From Acidobacteriota bacterium (GTDB lineage Bacteria; Acidobacteriota; Terriglobia; Acidiferrales; UBA7541): 64,000 nt of DNA. Positions 42,312 through 52,594 of this stretch are shown piece by piece. The notes under the pieces were generated by a model. It was not told the DNA's origin. It searched no databases and worked only from the letters and a program-made list of their open reading frames with translations. Location: the NCBI GenBank assembly GCA_021788095.1, contig JAJYLB010000014.1, forward strand, positions 19,878 through 83,877, written 5' to 3'. Positions within the stretch are counted from its first letter, which is position 1; each line of letters starts with the position of its first letter. A program made the position numbers and the translations under genes.

Positions 42312-42857
42312 TCAAGAAACGCGGTCGACCAGCATGACCCGCTCTTCGTGGTCGATTTCCTCGAGGCGCACTTCGATGATCTCGCTCGGCCGCGTCTGAA
42401 CGTCGCGGCCAATGAAGCGAGCTTCGATGGGCAGCTCCCGGTGCCCGCGATCGATCAAGACGCACAGGAGCACTCGCCGGGGCCGGCCTAGGTCGAAGAG
42501 GCCGTTCATGGCCGCGCGCGTGGTGCGGCCGGTATAGAGAACGTCGTCGACCAGAACGATGTCGCGATCGTTCACCTCGGGGATATCGCCGGCTTGCACG
42601 ACGGGCTGGGGAGCCACGGTCGAGAGATCGTCACGATAGAGCGTGATATCGAGCGAGCCGACCGGCACGGGCCGGCCGAGAATGGCTTGGATGTTCCGGG
42701 CCAGACGCTGGGCCAAGGGCACGCCCCGGCGGCGAATGCCAACGAGAACCAGGCAATCGAGCTCAGAGGTACGCTCGACGATCTCGTGCGCCAGCCGCTG
42801 AAGCGTCCGGTCGATTTCCGTGGCCGACATGAGCTGGGCTTTTTCGACGACGCGCAT
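42312..42857 (-). CDS. pyrR: PyrR, pyrimidine operon regulator / uracil phosphoribosyltransferase
   Basis: A 181-residue protein beginning MRVVEKAQLMSATEIDRTLQ. The PRPP motif VLVDDVLYTGRTTRAAM and the pyrimidine loop IDRGHRELPIEARFIGRDVQ are as in PyrR. It converts uracil and PRPP to UMP and in Gram-positive bacteria attenuates pyr operons; in this lineage only the enzyme role is sure. No pyr gene is adjacent in the window. Confidence 0.93.
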   Translation of the reverse strand: MRVVEKAQLMSATEIDRTLQRLAHEIVERTSELDCLVLVGIRRRGVPLAQRLARNIQAILGRPVPVGSLDITLYRDDLSTVAPQPVVQAGDIPEVNDRDIVLVDDVLYTGRTTRAAMNGLFDLGRPRRVLLCVLIDRGHRELPIEARFIGRDVQTRPSEIIEVRLEEIDHEERVMLVDRVS

Positions 42858-43090
42858 GGCGGCCCATGCTAACACAGGGCAAGCCCGGGACGCATCCTCT
42901 CGGACACCCCTCGAGCGCTCGGTCCGAACTTGAAATTCGGATCGAGCGGGAATAACCTGGGTCAGCGAGTTCGGCTCGCCGCCGGTCCTCGGGAACTGGC
43001 CAGATCGGTATCTGTTCTTCATTTTTCGAAACGGTTGCGCAGACGGCATGCCGGCGGGGACTTCCGCCTCTGCCAAGTCAGGGAGGATTT

Positions 43091-44596
43091 ATGGCCACAG
43101 CAGCTTCGGCAACAAACCTCGAACCCAGTGTTTCGAGCTTTGTGGAGCGCAAACATAAGATGCTGATCGACGGGAAGTGGACCGAGTCCGCTTCCGGAAA
43201 GACCTTTCCCACTTTCAATCCCGCCACCGGGGACGTGCTCTCGGAAGTGGCCGAAGGCGATCGCGAGGACATCAACCGCGCGGTGAAAGCGGCGCGGGCG
43301 GCGTTCGAGAGCGGCCCATGGTCGAAGCTGACGCCTTCCGAGCGCGGCCGCCTGATCTGGAAGCTGGCTGATCTGATCGAGAAGCACACCGAAGAATTGG
43401 CCCAAATCGAGAGTCTGGACAACGGCAAACCGTTGACCGTCGCCCGGGCCGCGGACGCCCCGCTCGCCGCGGACCTGTTCCGCTACATGGCGGGCTGGGC
43501 CACGAAGATCGAGGGCACCACGATACCTCTTTCCGTCCCGTACACGCCCGGAACCCAGTACTTCGCCTACACGCTTCGCGAGCCGGTTGGGGTGGTGGGC
43601 CAAATCATCCCCTGGAATTTTCCGCTGCTGATGGCGGCGTGGAAGCTGGGGCCGGCGCTGGCTTGCGGCTGCACGGTGGTGCTGAAACCGGCCGAGCAGA
43701 CGCCGCTTTCGGCGCTCTGGCTTGGCGAACTCATCGAAGAAGCGGGGCTTCCCGCCGGCGTCGTCAACATCGTTCCCGGTTACGGCGAGACGGCGGGCGC
43801 GGCCTTGGCCGCCCATCCCGATGTGGACAAGGTGGCTTTCACCGGCTCGACCGAGGTCGGGAAGCTGATCCTCCAGGCCGCAGCAGGCAATCTGAAGAAG
43901 GTTTCGCTCGAACTGGGCGGCAAGTCCCCGAACGTGGTGTTTGCCGATGCCGACAGGAAGAGCGCCATTGCGGGCGCGGCAGGCGCCATCTTCTTCAATC
44001 ACGGACAGTGTTGCTGCGCCGGATCGAGACTGTACGTGGAAGACAAGATCTTCGACGAGGTGGTTGACGGCGTGGCCCAGCGGGCCAATCGCATCCGCAT
44101 GGGCCCGGGCCTCGAGACCGGGACTCAGATGGGACCGCTCGTCTCCGAAGAGCAGCTCCGTCGCGTCTGCGGCTACCTCGAATCCGGGAAAGCGCAAGGC
44201 GCCAAGGCGGTTGCGGGCGGCGAGCGAATGGGCGAGAAAGGCTATTTCGTGAAGCCCACGGTGCTCGTCAATACGAACGACAAAATGAAGATCGTGCAAG
44301 AAGAAATCTTCGGGCCGGTGGTCACCGCCATTCCCTTTCGCGATCCGGAAGAACTTTTGCCCAAGGCCAACGATTCCGTCTACGGACTGGCGGCGGGCGT
44401 GTGGTCGAGCGATATCAAGAAAGCGCACGCCTTGGCCTCGAAACTCCGGGCCGGAACCGTGTGGATCAACTGTTACAACATCTTCGATGCCGCGCTGCCC
44501 TTCGGCGGCTACAAGCAATCCGGCTGGGGCCGCGAAATGGGTCGCCAAGCGCTCGAACTTTACACGGAGACGAAAGCTGTCTGCGCCGCCCTATAA
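43091..44596 (+). CDS. NAD(P)-dependent aldehyde dehydrogenase
   Basis: A 501-residue ALDH with IPWNFPLLMAAWKLGPALAC, Glu in VSLELGGKSPNVVFADAD and the catalytic Cys cluster NHGQCCCAGSRLYV, and the normal C-terminal AALPFGGYKQSGWGRE. RBS ggaggattt. Length is typical (about 490-500). Closest by eye to ALDH1/betaine-type retinal-like enzymes. Substrate not determined. A 509-codon antisense frame covers this gene and is rejected. Confidence 0.94.
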   Translation: MATAASATNLEPSVSSFVERKHKMLIDGKWTESASGKTFPTFNPATGDVLSEVAEGDREDINRAVKAARAAFESGPWSKLTPSERGRLIWKLADLIEKHTEELAQIESLDNGKPLTVARAADAPLAADLFRYMAGWATKIEGTTIPLSVPYTPGTQYFAYTLREPVGVVGQIIPWNFPLLMAAWKLGPALACGCTVVLKPAEQTPLSALWLGELIEEAGLPAGVVNIVPGYGETAGAALAAHPDVDKVAFTGSTEVGKLILQAAAGNLKKVSLELGGKSPNVVFADADRKSAIAGAAGAIFFNHGQCCCAGSRLYVEDKIFDEVVDGVAQRANRIRMGPGLETGTQMGPLVSEEQLRRVCGYLESGKAQGAKAVAGGERMGEKGYFVKPTVLVNTNDKMKIVQEEIFGPVVTAIPFRDPEELLPKANDSVYGLAAGVWSSDIKKAHALASKLRAGTVWINCYNIFDAALPFGGYKQSGWGREMGRQALELYTETKAVCAAL

Positions 44597-44796
44597 ATCC
44601 CGCCGGACGTACTCCGGCATCGCCGGGGACGCCGCGGCGGGGTTTCGGTGATTTCTGGAATCGCGGCCGCTTCGCGGCGTCAGGCTTTGGCTCCGCGCTC
44701 GCGGCTCTGCCTCGGCCCTATCGGACAGGATAAGGGGCGTGCCACGACTGTCACCTCGCAACCCTCGGGACCTATCGAATCGTCGGAGGGAAGAGA

Positions 44797-45762
44797 ATGA
44801 AAAGGGTTGTACTTTCTTGCGCAGTTCTGATTTTGCTTGCCGGATTCGGGTCCGCGACGCCCGCCTGGGCTTGGGGCTGCGAGGGACATGAGGCTGTCGC
44901 CTACATCGCCGAGAAAAATCTCGATCCTCACGCTCGGGCCATGACGCTGAAAATTCTGGCTGCCAGTCCGATCAGTCCCGACCTCCATCGCTATTGCCCC
45001 CAGACGGGCCTCGACGCCTTCGTCAGTTCCTCGACCTGGCCCGACGACGAAAGGAGTGCGCGGCCCGAGTCGGTTCCGTGGCACTACATCGACATCCCGC
45101 GGGGAGTCTCGCGCGGGAGTTTGCGGAAATACTGCCCGTTGTCCACCGGCTGCGTTGCCAGCGCGCTATGGGCTCAGATCGCCGTGCTGCGCAATCCACG
45201 GGATACGGCAAGGCAGAGGGCTGATGCTCTCCGCTTCGTCATTCATTTCGTCGGCGACCTGCATCAGCCTTTACACGCGATCACAAACGACGACTTGGGC
45301 GGGAATTGCGTTCCGGTCGCCTTTCAAGGCCCTACGCCCGATCATGTCAATCCCCCCTGGGGAACCCACAACTCCAACCTTCACGCCGTGTGGGACTTCG
45401 GCATCATCCAAGCACACTGGCCGGGCCTAACGCCCGAGCAAATCGCCCGCCTTTTGGAAGGGAAATACAAGTCGCGGATTGCGGTCTGGAAGTCGCAACC
45501 CGTGGATGTGGCAGGCTGGATTTGGCAGAGCCATCGCTTGGCCCAGAAGGTGGCCTACGGCGATCTCCCCGTCCGAATCCCTCTCCAGAAGCCGGAACCC
45601 ATGACGTCGTGCAAAGGGGACAACAACATCTGGAATCGGATGCTCGAACTGCACGAAACCCTCGGCCCACGCTACGTAAAGGCGACTTTACCCACGGTTC
45701 AATTGCAACTTGCCCGCGCCGGAGCGAGACTAGCGGCAGTGCTCAATTCCCTCTGGCCCTGA
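44797..45762 (+). CDS. S1/P1-type secreted nuclease
   Basis: A 321-residue protein with signal peptide (VVLSCAVLILLAGFGSATPAWA). The mature protein starts with W-G-C-E-G-H-E, where Trp1 and His coordinate zinc as in P1/S1 nuclease. HFVGDLHQPLHA and DDLGGN and HNSNLHAVWD are the other zinc-cluster motifs. It would degrade single-stranded nucleic acids to 5'-nucleotides outside the membrane. This fits the purine-nucleoside uptake genes further right. Start signal: the RBS gagg. Confidence 0.9.
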   Translation: MKRVVLSCAVLILLAGFGSATPAWAWGCEGHEAVAYIAEKNLDPHARAMTLKILAASPISPDLHRYCPQTGLDAFVSSSTWPDDERSARPESVPWHYIDIPRGVSRGSLRKYCPLSTGCVASALWAQIAVLRNPRDTARQRADALRFVIHFVGDLHQPLHAITNDDLGGNCVPVAFQGPTPDHVNPPWGTHNSNLHAVWDFGIIQAHWPGLTPEQIARLLEGKYKSRIAVWKSQPVDVAGWIWQSHRLAQKVAYGDLPVRIPLQKPEPMTSCKGDNNIWNRMLELHETLGPRYVKATLPTVQLQLARAGARLAAVLNSLWP

Positions 45763-46166
45763 AACGGCCCCGCCCGCCAGCCTGAGTTCCAAGCCACGAA
45801 ACAGCTTCCTGCCCGACGGGCGTTTTCCGGGACGGTACGGCGCCGGATTGATGGGACCGAATTGGTCCGATTGGCCGGCGGATTGGCCGTTGTCTTTGTG
45901 GCCGTTCGGTGATAGGTTGTCGGGCGACCCGGAGCCGATGGTGTGAATTCCGGGTGAACAGCCTTGGCCGTGGTGGGCCTTAGGGTGTTGCTAGAGGTGA
46001 AGAGCGGTACAAGTCCGTTGCAGCAAGGACCCTCGGATTTGGGAAGCAGCTACAAGCTTCCACTCACGCAGAGACAAAGCGAAGCAGGGGCAGCAGGAGG
46101 GACAAAATGCTGTCGAAGATCGAAGAGTACTGGTGTGGGAAGGTGACGCGCGGAACTGGAGGGGCC
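45763..46166. other. Gap before the first TonB receptor
   Basis: No gene is seen. It contains TTGGTCCGATTGGCCGGCGG-type repeats of GATTGG/TTGGCC and leads to the RBS ggaggggcc of the receptor. Confidence 0.45.
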
Positions 46167-49100
46167 ATGAGAGATTCCGTCAGAAGAGTTATGCGAGTTT
46201 GCTCGCTGATCCTTTTCGTCGCGGGAGGGGCGGGGCTCGCGCGCGCGCAGTCTTCAATCTCCGGAGCCGTCGTGGGAACCGTCACCGATAAGACCGGGGC
46301 GGTCATCCCCGGCGCTTCCGTCAGCGCGCTGAACTTGGCCACCAACGCAAGTTCCTCGGCGACAACCGATACCGGCGGCCGATACGTGCTGGGGAACCTC
46401 CGGCCCGGCCGGTACACGGTCCAAGCTACGGCCAAGGGATTCAGCGCCTACAAGCAGGAAAACGTGACGGTCGAAGTGGGAGGGTCGACGGCCGTGGACA
46501 TGACGCTGCAAGTGGCGGGGCAAGCCACGACCGTCGTGGTCAGGGGACAAGCCCCGGTCGTCACCACGGACCGCCCCGATTTCAGCAGCACGATCAACCA
46601 GCAGTCCATCGACAACCTGCCGATCAATGGCCGGCGGTGGTCGTCGTTCGTGCTGTACACGCCGGGGGTTATTCCCGACGGCCCGTACGGCCTGATCAGC
46701 TACCGCGGCATCTCCGGCCTGCTCAATAACAACACGGTGGACGGCGGCGACAACAATCAGGCCTTCTTTTCGGAAGAAAAGGGCCGCACCCGCATCAACT
46801 ATTCGATCAGTGAAGACGCGATCCAGGAATACCAGGTGAACACCTCGAACTTTTCCGCGGAGTACGGCCGGTCGGCCGGCGGGGTGGTCAACGCGGTGAC
46901 GAAGACGGGGACGAACCAATTGCACGGGGATGCATTCTGGGATTACCGGGACAGCGATTTCGGCGCCATCAATCCTTTCACCACGCAAACCTTTCTGGTG
47001 AACGGCTCGCCGAAAACGGTTCCGATCAACCCCCCGGACAAGCGCCATCAATTCGGCGGCGACATCGGCGGTCCGATCCTCAGGGACAAGCTGTTCTTTT
47101 TTTTCAGCGCCGATCAGCAGCTAAGAAACTTCCCGGCCGTCGCCACTCCTGGCAATCCCCCCGGCGCCGAGATAGCTCCGCTCAGCGCCTCCGATCAGGC
47201 CGAGTTAGCCTCGATCACCGGCGGGGCGGTCACTCCCGCGCAAGCCGCCCAGGGCTTGGCCTTCCTCGACAGCCTCACCGGGGTCGTGCCCCGGAAGGGC
47301 GACGAACTGGTGCTTTTCCCCAAGCTCGATTGGCAGATTAACTCGTCGGAGCATTTCTCGGCCGAGTACAACCGGATGCGGTGGAATTCGCCGGCAGGCA
47401 TCCAAACCGGGGCCGTGGTTAACCGCGGGATCGAAAGCTTCGGTAACGACTACGTGAAGGATGACACCGTCATCGCGCGACTCACATCGGCGTTTGGAGC
47501 GACGACCACAAACCAGTTCCTGTTCGAATACGGCCGCGACTTCGAGTACGAGTTCGGCCAGCACTCCATCGCGGGCGAGCCCGTCGCGGCGCAGACCGGG
47601 ATTTCCCCGCAGATCACTATCTACTCGCCCGATTACTTTTCCTTCGGCATGCCCAGCTTCCTCCCGAGGCCGGCCTTCCCCAACGAAGGGCGCTACGAAT
47701 TTTCCGACACGGTGGGCCGGAGCCGCGGCCGGCACCTGTTCAAGTTCGGCGAGGACATCACTCGGGTGGACGATCTCGACCAGAACCTCTACGAACAAGA
47801 CGGAGCTTACACGTACTACGACCGCGTGCATTTCCTCGCCGACTGGGTCGCAGCGACCAACCATTACTCGACCCCGCCCTGCACGGCCATCGTCAGCGGC
47901 GTGAAGGAGAACGTCGGCTGCTACAATGGCGGCTACGCTCAGGGCCTGGGCCCGCTGGGCCTGGAGTTCACCACCTGGGACCTCGGCTTCTTTGCGAATG
48001 ACGACTACCGGATTCGACCCCGCCTCACGCTGACGCTCGGGCTCCGCTACGATTACGAGCGCATGCCCAAGCCCCAGAATCCCAATCCGCTTCTGGCAGG
48101 CACCTCGAAGTTCCCGAGCGACAAAGACAACCTGGGTCCGCGCCTCGGTTTCGCCTGGGACATTACCGGAAGAGGAACGTCGGTGATTCGCGGCGGCTAC
48201 GGCATCTACTACGGCCGGATCATCAATTCGACCCTATTCAACGCCATCGCCAACGTCGGCAGCGCCAACAGCCAGTTCCAACTCTCCTTCCGACCGACCG
48301 ACACCAGCGCGCCCCTTTACCCCAACATCATCCCATCTCTTTCCGGCACTCCCGCGAGCGCTCTAAACGTGGTCGAATTCGCTTCCGACACCCAGAACCC
48401 CCTCATCCACGAGTTCGACTTGGTCTACGAGCAGGAAATCGCCCGCAACACCGCCCTTTCCGTTTCCTATCTGGGCAGCATCGGGCGCAACCTGCCGATC
48501 TTCCTGGACACCAACCTCTCGGCACCCACCGCCACGGCCACCTACACGGTTTCGGGCGGCAAGTTCAGCGGCCGGAGCTTCAGCATACCCGTGTACACCC
48601 TCCCGCGACCCAACCCCAATTTCGGTGCCATTTCCTCCATCGCGGATATCGTGAAGTCGAATTACAACGCCGTGGTCTTTCAGTTGAATCGCCGAATGAC
48701 AAGCGGGCTGCAGGTCCAAGCCTTCTACACTTACTCGCGGGCCTCCGACAACGGCCAAAGCTCGACAACCTTCACCGCTACCAACAACGTTTTCGACCCC
48801 CGGGAGCTTTCTCTCGAGGAAGGCCGCTCCAGTCTTGACATGCGGCATCGCTTCGTCGCCGACGCCGTCTGGGCGCCCGACTACTTCAGCAAGTCCGGCA
48901 AGCTGGCCCGCGAGCTTCTCTACGGCTTCACGGTCTCCCCAATCATCACCATCGCCTCAGGCGCCCCAGTCACGGGAACGATTGCCGGGAGCCCGCCGTC
49001 GGCCGTTAACCCGGTCAGCTTTTCCAACATCAACGGATCGGGTGGAACCAACCGGCCGCCGTGGATCCCGCGGAACGATTTCCAGATGCCGCGGACGGCC

Positions 49101-49355
49101 GAGGTCGATCTCGAGGTGGGGAAGTCCTTCCAACCCTCTGAGGGCTGGAGTTTCCGGGTCTTTGCCGATGCGTTCAACCTCTTTAACCACGTCAACGTCA
49201 CCGGGTTGAACTCGACGCTCTACAACGGCAGCTGTCCGAAGGGCTCAACGGCATGCACGCTAACCCTCAACCCCTATTTCCTGGTCCCGTACTCCTCGAG
49301 CAATACACTCACCGCGCAACGCCAGATTCAGATTGGGGCGAAGCTGACCTGGTAA
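46167..49355 (+). CDS. Oar-like TonB-dependent outer-membrane receptor
   Basis: A 1062-residue protein (ATG 46167 with ggaggggcc RBS; an ATG at 46107 is weaker). Signal peptide (LILFVAGGAGLARAQS), N-terminal carboxypeptidase-regulatory/CnaB-like domain (VVGTVTDKTGAVIPGASVSA), TonB plug (NQQSIDNLPINGRRWSSFV, EYQVNTSNFSAEYGRSAGG) and a long beta-barrel ending with aromatic-rich strands. No TonB-box Fe-siderophore signature is clear. It would import a large or complex nutrient, with the purine/nucleoside genes as context. Confidence 0.9.
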   Translation: MRDSVRRVMRVCSLILFVAGGAGLARAQSSISGAVVGTVTDKTGAVIPGASVSALNLATNASSSATTDTGGRYVLGNLRPGRYTVQATAKGFSAYKQENVTVEVGGSTAVDMTLQVAGQATTVVVRGQAPVVTTDRPDFSSTINQQSIDNLPINGRRWSSFVLYTPGVIPDGPYGLISYRGISGLLNNNTVDGGDNNQAFFSEEKGRTRINYSISEDAIQEYQVNTSNFSAEYGRSAGGVVNAVTKTGTNQLHGDAFWDYRDSDFGAINPFTTQTFLVNGSPKTVPINPPDKRHQFGGDIGGPILRDKLFFFFSADQQLRNFPAVATPGNPPGAEIAPLSASDQAELASITGGAVTPAQAAQGLAFLDSLTGVVPRKGDELVLFPKLDWQINSSEHFSAEYNRMRWNSPAGIQTGAVVNRGIESFGNDYVKDDTVIARLTSAFGATTTNQFLFEYGRDFEYEFGQHSIAGEPVAAQTGISPQITIYSPDYFSFGMPSFLPRPAFPNEGRYEFSDTVGRSRGRHLFKFGEDITRVDDLDQNLYEQDGAYTYYDRVHFLADWVAATNHYSTPPCTAIVSGVKENVGCYNGGYAQGLGPLGLEFTTWDLGFFANDDYRIRPRLTLTLGLRYDYERMPKPQNPNPLLAGTSKFPSDKDNLGPRLGFAWDITGRGTSVIRGGYGIYYGRIINSTLFNAIANVGSANSQFQLSFRPTDTSAPLYPNIIPSLSGTPASALNVVEFASDTQNPLIHEFDLVYEQEIARNTALSVSYLGSIGRNLPIFLDTNLSAPTATATYTVSGGKFSGRSFSIPVYTLPRPNPNFGAISSIADIVKSNYNAVVFQLNRRMTSGLQVQAFYTYSRASDNGQSSTTFTATNNVFDPRELSLEEGRSSLDMRHRFVADAVWAPDYFSKSGKLARELLYGFTVSPIITIASGAPVTGTIAGSPPSAVNPVSFSNINGSGGTNRPPWIPRNDFQMPRTAEVDLEVGKSFQPSEGWSFRVFADAFNLFNHVNVTGLNSTLYNGSCPKGSTACTLTLNPYFLVPYSSSNTLTAQRQIQIGAKLTW

Positions 49356-49733
49356 ATTCCTTCTCGACGAAATGGCCGGCGCTCCGCTTTGGCGGGGCGC
49401 CGGTTTCTTTTCGGGTGGGACCCGGCGTGACGCGGGGGCCGGGCCGGCTGAGGAGCCTGTGTGAGAACTGCCAAATGCCGCCCTCAGCGGCTAAAGCCGC
49501 GTTGATGACGAACGGCTTATGGCACGGCTGAAGCCGTGCCCTTGCGAAAGACTCGGTTGCCGCACAGGCCCGGAGGGCCTTGGCGTGGCTCGGCCGGCCT
49601 CCAGCCCAGGAGCGACTGCGTCGCCATGTCCGGTTGAAAGAGGCATGGCGTAGAGTTACGCTCTGGTCTCAGCCAAGGAGGTCCACAGGGGGCCCTCTCG
49701 AGCCAAGGTTTTGCAGGCGTCTGATACCGACGG
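49356..49733. other. Gap with a MITE-like palindromic element
   Basis: Contains the repeat at 49449-49573 and the sequence before the Mo-hydroxylase start. No other gene is seen. Confidence 0.4.
49449..49573. repeat. MITE-like element with GGCACGGCTGAAGCCGTGCC core
   Basis: Inverted ends GAGCCTGTGTGAGAACTGCC and GGGCCTGTGCGGCAACCGAG (when read inward) share GCCTGTG; the core has the same GGCACGGCTGAAGCCGTGCC palindrome as the MITEs at 22404 and 63026 but different ends. Probably a separate or older element. No clear target duplication. Confidence 0.5.
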
Positions 49734-52100
49734 ATGGCGCAAGGGAGGGAGCCGGTCGAGCGGCCGTGCCCGGGGGAAGCAGGATCCGATGGGGAAGACT
49801 CCGTTCGAGGTTTCGAGAAGCCTGAGCCGGTCATGAAAAACGGCGACATCATCGGGACTCCGGTTTCCCGCAAGGAGGGTCGCAGCAAAATCACCGGACA
49901 GGCGCGGTATGTCGACGATATGGCTCTGCCGGGCATGCTCTACGGGGCCACCGTTCGCAGCGGGATTCCCCGGGGCAAGATCAATCGAATCACCTTTGGC
50001 CCGGGAATCGATTGGCATGAGTTCGCGATCGTCACGGCAAGAGATATCCCCGGGAAGAATTGCATCTCACTCATCGAAGACGACCAGCCCTGCCTGGCGG
50101 ACGGGACGGTCAATCACCCGGAGGAGCCGATTCTCTTGCTGGCGCATCGGGACCGGGGTCTTTTGTCGCAAGCGGTTCGGGCGGTTTCGGTCGAATACGA
50201 CCCCCTTCCAGCAATCTTCACCCTCGAGGAAAGCGAGCGGCTATCGGAAATCATCTGGGGCTCAGACAATACCTTCAAAACGATTCTGATCGAAAAGGGC
50301 GATGTGGATCGTGTGTGGGAACAGGCCGACCACATCGTCGAGGGGGAATACAGAACGGGGGCACAGGAACAGCTTTATATCGAGACGCAGGGGGCGATCG
50401 CGGCCTTCGATACCGACGGCCGCCTCACCGTGTGGGGCTCGTTGCAGTGCCCCTACTACGTGCACCACGCCCTGAAGAAGCTTTGCGGCATGCCCGCAGA
50501 CCAGGTCCGCGTCGTCCAAATGGAGACGGGAGGCGCCTTCGGAGGCAAGGAAGAATACCCGTCCATGATCGCGGCGCACGCGGCGTTGCTCGCGCTCAAG
50601 TCCGGAAAGCCAGTCAAGATCATTTACGACCGCATGGAAGACATGGCGGCCACCACGAAACGCCATCCTTCGCGGACCCGCCATCGCACCGCAGTGGCCA
50701 AAGACGGCAAGATTCTGGGCGGGGAGATCGAATTCACGATCGATGGCGGGGCCTATGAGACGCTGTCGCCGGTCGTTCTTTCCCGGGGCGCGATTCATGC
50801 CGCCGGTCCTTATTACTGGCCCAGCGTCCGCGTCCGCGCCAAGGCGGTGGCGACGAATGCTCCTCCACACGGCGCCTTTCGGGGATTTGGAGCGCCACAG
50901 TCTCTTTTCGGGCTCGAGCGGCACATGGACCGGATCGCCGAGGTCCTGGGGCTCTCCCCGATCGAGATCCGGCGCCGGAATTTTCTCCAGCCCGGGCAAA
51001 CGATGACGACCGGGCAGAGGGTCGAAGAGGAAATCGATCTCGGCAAGCTCCTGGACAAGGCGGTGGAGCTTTCCGACTATCAGGCCAAGAAGCAGAAATT
51101 CACCGGGGAAAACCAGGGTCAAGATTGCAGGAAAGGGATCGGCATCGCGGCCTTCCTGCATGGGGCGGGATTCACCGGGGCCGGGGAGCGCCATCTGGGC
51201 TCCGTGGCAGGGCTGGAAGTAACCGCCGAGGGCACACCGCGCGTGCTGGTTTCCAGCACGGAATTTGGGCAAGGGACAGAGACGGTGCTTTGCCAGATCG
51301 CAGCGGAGGCGCTTGGTCTGAAGTATGAGGACGTCGGCTTCGCCCAGCCCGATACGGCGGTCGTGCCGAACAGCGGGCCGACGGTAGCCTCGCGCACCGT
51401 CATGGTGGTGGGAAGACTGCTGGAGTGGGCGGCGAGGGATATCCGGCGGAAACTGACTTCGTGCGGCCTGCTCGGCGAAGGCTATTCGCCGGAAGAATTT
51501 CGGACCGCGTGCCGGGCGTATGCGGCCGAGCACGGCCCTTTGCGATCCTTGGCCCAGTACCAGCCACCGGACGATCTTGTCTGGGACGAGGAGAACTACC
51601 GCGGCGCGGCCTATGCGGCTTACGCGTGGGCGGTGTACGTTGCCCAGGTCACCGTAGACCTCGCGACGTACAGCGTATCGGTGGACGATTTCGTTGCCCT
51701 GCAGGAGGTGGGCAGGGTGGTCAACCCCGTGCTGGCCAAGGGGCAAATCCTCGGCGGAGTGGCGCAAGCGATAGGCTTTACGTTGTTTGAGAAGGTGATT
51801 TGGGAAAAGGGGCGGATGCAGAACAGCCAGATGACGAACTACATCATGCCGACTTCCGCCGACTTGCCTCCCATTCGCGTTTACTTCGAAGAGTTGGCCA
51901 ACGATTACGGCGCCCACGGAGCGAAGGGAATCGGCGAGCTGCCGATGGATGGACCCGCGCCCGCGATTCTCAATGCCGTACAGGACGCGCTCGGCGTTCC
52001 CTTCGATTCGATACCGCTGCTTCCCGAAGATATTTCGGAGGCGCTTTCGGCGGGAGCCGCGAAGCGGAGCCTGACTTCCCCTGCGAAGGTGGGACCGTGA
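49734..52100 (+). CDS. Xanthine-dehydrogenase-type molybdenum subunit
   Basis: A 788-residue large subunit (ATG 49833 is an alternative start, giving 755). Mo-cofactor domains: [36 protein letters not shown], the GAFRGFGAPQSLFGLE loop and the active-site Glu in GAKGIGELPMDGPAPAILNA. Its stop overlaps the FeS-subunit GTG (GTGA). With the next two genes it forms a Mo-FeS-FAD enzyme that would oxidise hypoxanthine/xanthine or an aldehyde; the purine role is inferred from the locus. Confidence 0.87.
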   Translation: MAQGREPVERPCPGEAGSDGEDSVRGFEKPEPVMKNGDIIGTPVSRKEGRSKITGQARYVDDMALPGMLYGATVRSGIPRGKINRITFGPGIDWHEFAIVTARDIPGKNCISLIEDDQPCLADGTVNHPEEPILLLAHRDRGLLSQAVRAVSVEYDPLPAIFTLEESERLSEIIWGSDNTFKTILIEKGDVDRVWEQADHIVEGEYRTGAQEQLYIETQGAIAAFDTDGRLTVWGSLQCPYYVHHALKKLCGMPADQVRVVQMETGGAFGGKEEYPSMIAAHAALLALKSGKPVKIIYDRMEDMAATTKRHPSRTRHRTAVAKDGKILGGEIEFTIDGGAYETLSPVVLSRGAIHAAGPYYWPSVRVRAKAVATNAPPHGAFRGFGAPQSLFGLERHMDRIAEVLGLSPIEIRRRNFLQPGQTMTTGQRVEEEIDLGKLLDKAVELSDYQAKKQKFTGENQGQDCRKGIGIAAFLHGAGFTGAGERHLGSVAGLEVTAEGTPRVLVSSTEFGQGTETVLCQIAAEALGLKYEDVGFAQPDTAVVPNSGPTVASRTVMVVGRLLEWAARDIRRKLTSCGLLGEGYSPEEFRTACRAYAAEHGPLRSLAQYQPPDDLVWDEENYRGAAYAAYAWAVYVAQVTVDLATYSVSVDDFVALQEVGRVVNPVLAKGQILGGVAQAIGFTLFEKVIWEKGRMQNSQMTNYIMPTSADLPPIRVYFEELANDYGAHGAKGIGELPMDGPAPAILNAVQDALGVPFDSIPLLPEDISEALSAGAAKRSLTSPAKVGP

Positions 52101-52594
52101 GCGATTGCCCCCAGGGCCGGTCGAAATGCGAGATGGCTTTGCGGGTTAATGGCGAGCGGATAGTGGTGCGCGCTTATCCCATGGACCGTCTCCTGGACGT
52201 GCTGCGAGGCGAGTTGGGGCTGACGGGAACGAAGGAGGGGTGCGGGGAAGGCGAATGCGGCGCCTGCAGCGTCTTGCTGGATGGAACACTGGTGAACAGT
52301 TGCTTGATCCCCGTCCTTCAAGCCCAGGATGCCGAAATCCGGACGATTGAGGGCCTTCGCTCGGACTCGCGCTTCCAGGAGTTGCAAGAAGCTTTTCTGG
52401 AACTTGGCGCCGCGCAGTGCGGGATTTGCACGCCGGGAATGCTCCTCGCGGCTTTCCACCTGCTGACGAAGAAGCCTCAGCCGACGATCGAAGAGATCCG
52501 GGAGGGGCTGGCAGGGAATCTTTGCCGATGCACGGGTTACCAGCAGATCGTCGAAGCGGTGGCGGAAGCGGCTTGGCGGGGAACGGCCGTATGA
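52097..52594 (+). CDS. 2Fe-2S subunit of the Mo-hydroxylase
   Basis: A 165-residue subunit with a GTG start overlapping the previous stop (ATG 52133 is a possible start). Ligands: CGEGECGACSVLLDG and C-x-H-like partner C in VNSCLIPV for the plant-type cluster; QCGICTPGM and LCRCTGYQ for the second. It transfers electrons from the Mo centre to the FAD subunit. Stop overlaps the next ATG (ATGA at 52591-52594). Confidence 0.9.
   Translation: MSDCPQGRSKCEMALRVNGERIVVRAYPMDRLLDVLRGELGLTGTKEGCGEGECGACSVLLDGTLVNSCLIPVLQAQDAEIRTIEGLRSDSRFQELQEAFLELGAAQCGICTPGMLLAAFHLLTKKPQPTIEEIREGLAGNLCRCTGYQQIVEAVAEAAWRGTAV

Noticed and set aside
43019..44548. 509-codon minus-strand open frame over the aldehyde dehydrogenase
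   Set aside because: Mirror of a canonical ALDH with intact catalytic motifs; composition (Arg/Pro/His-rich) is typical of antisense frames.
45900..46160. Possible riboswitch-like leader before the TonB receptor
   Set aside because: No known aptamer motif can be recognised; only short unconnected repeats are seen.
50262..51917. 551-codon minus-strand frame over the Mo subunit
   Set aside because: Antisense of a clear xanthine-dehydrogenase subunit.
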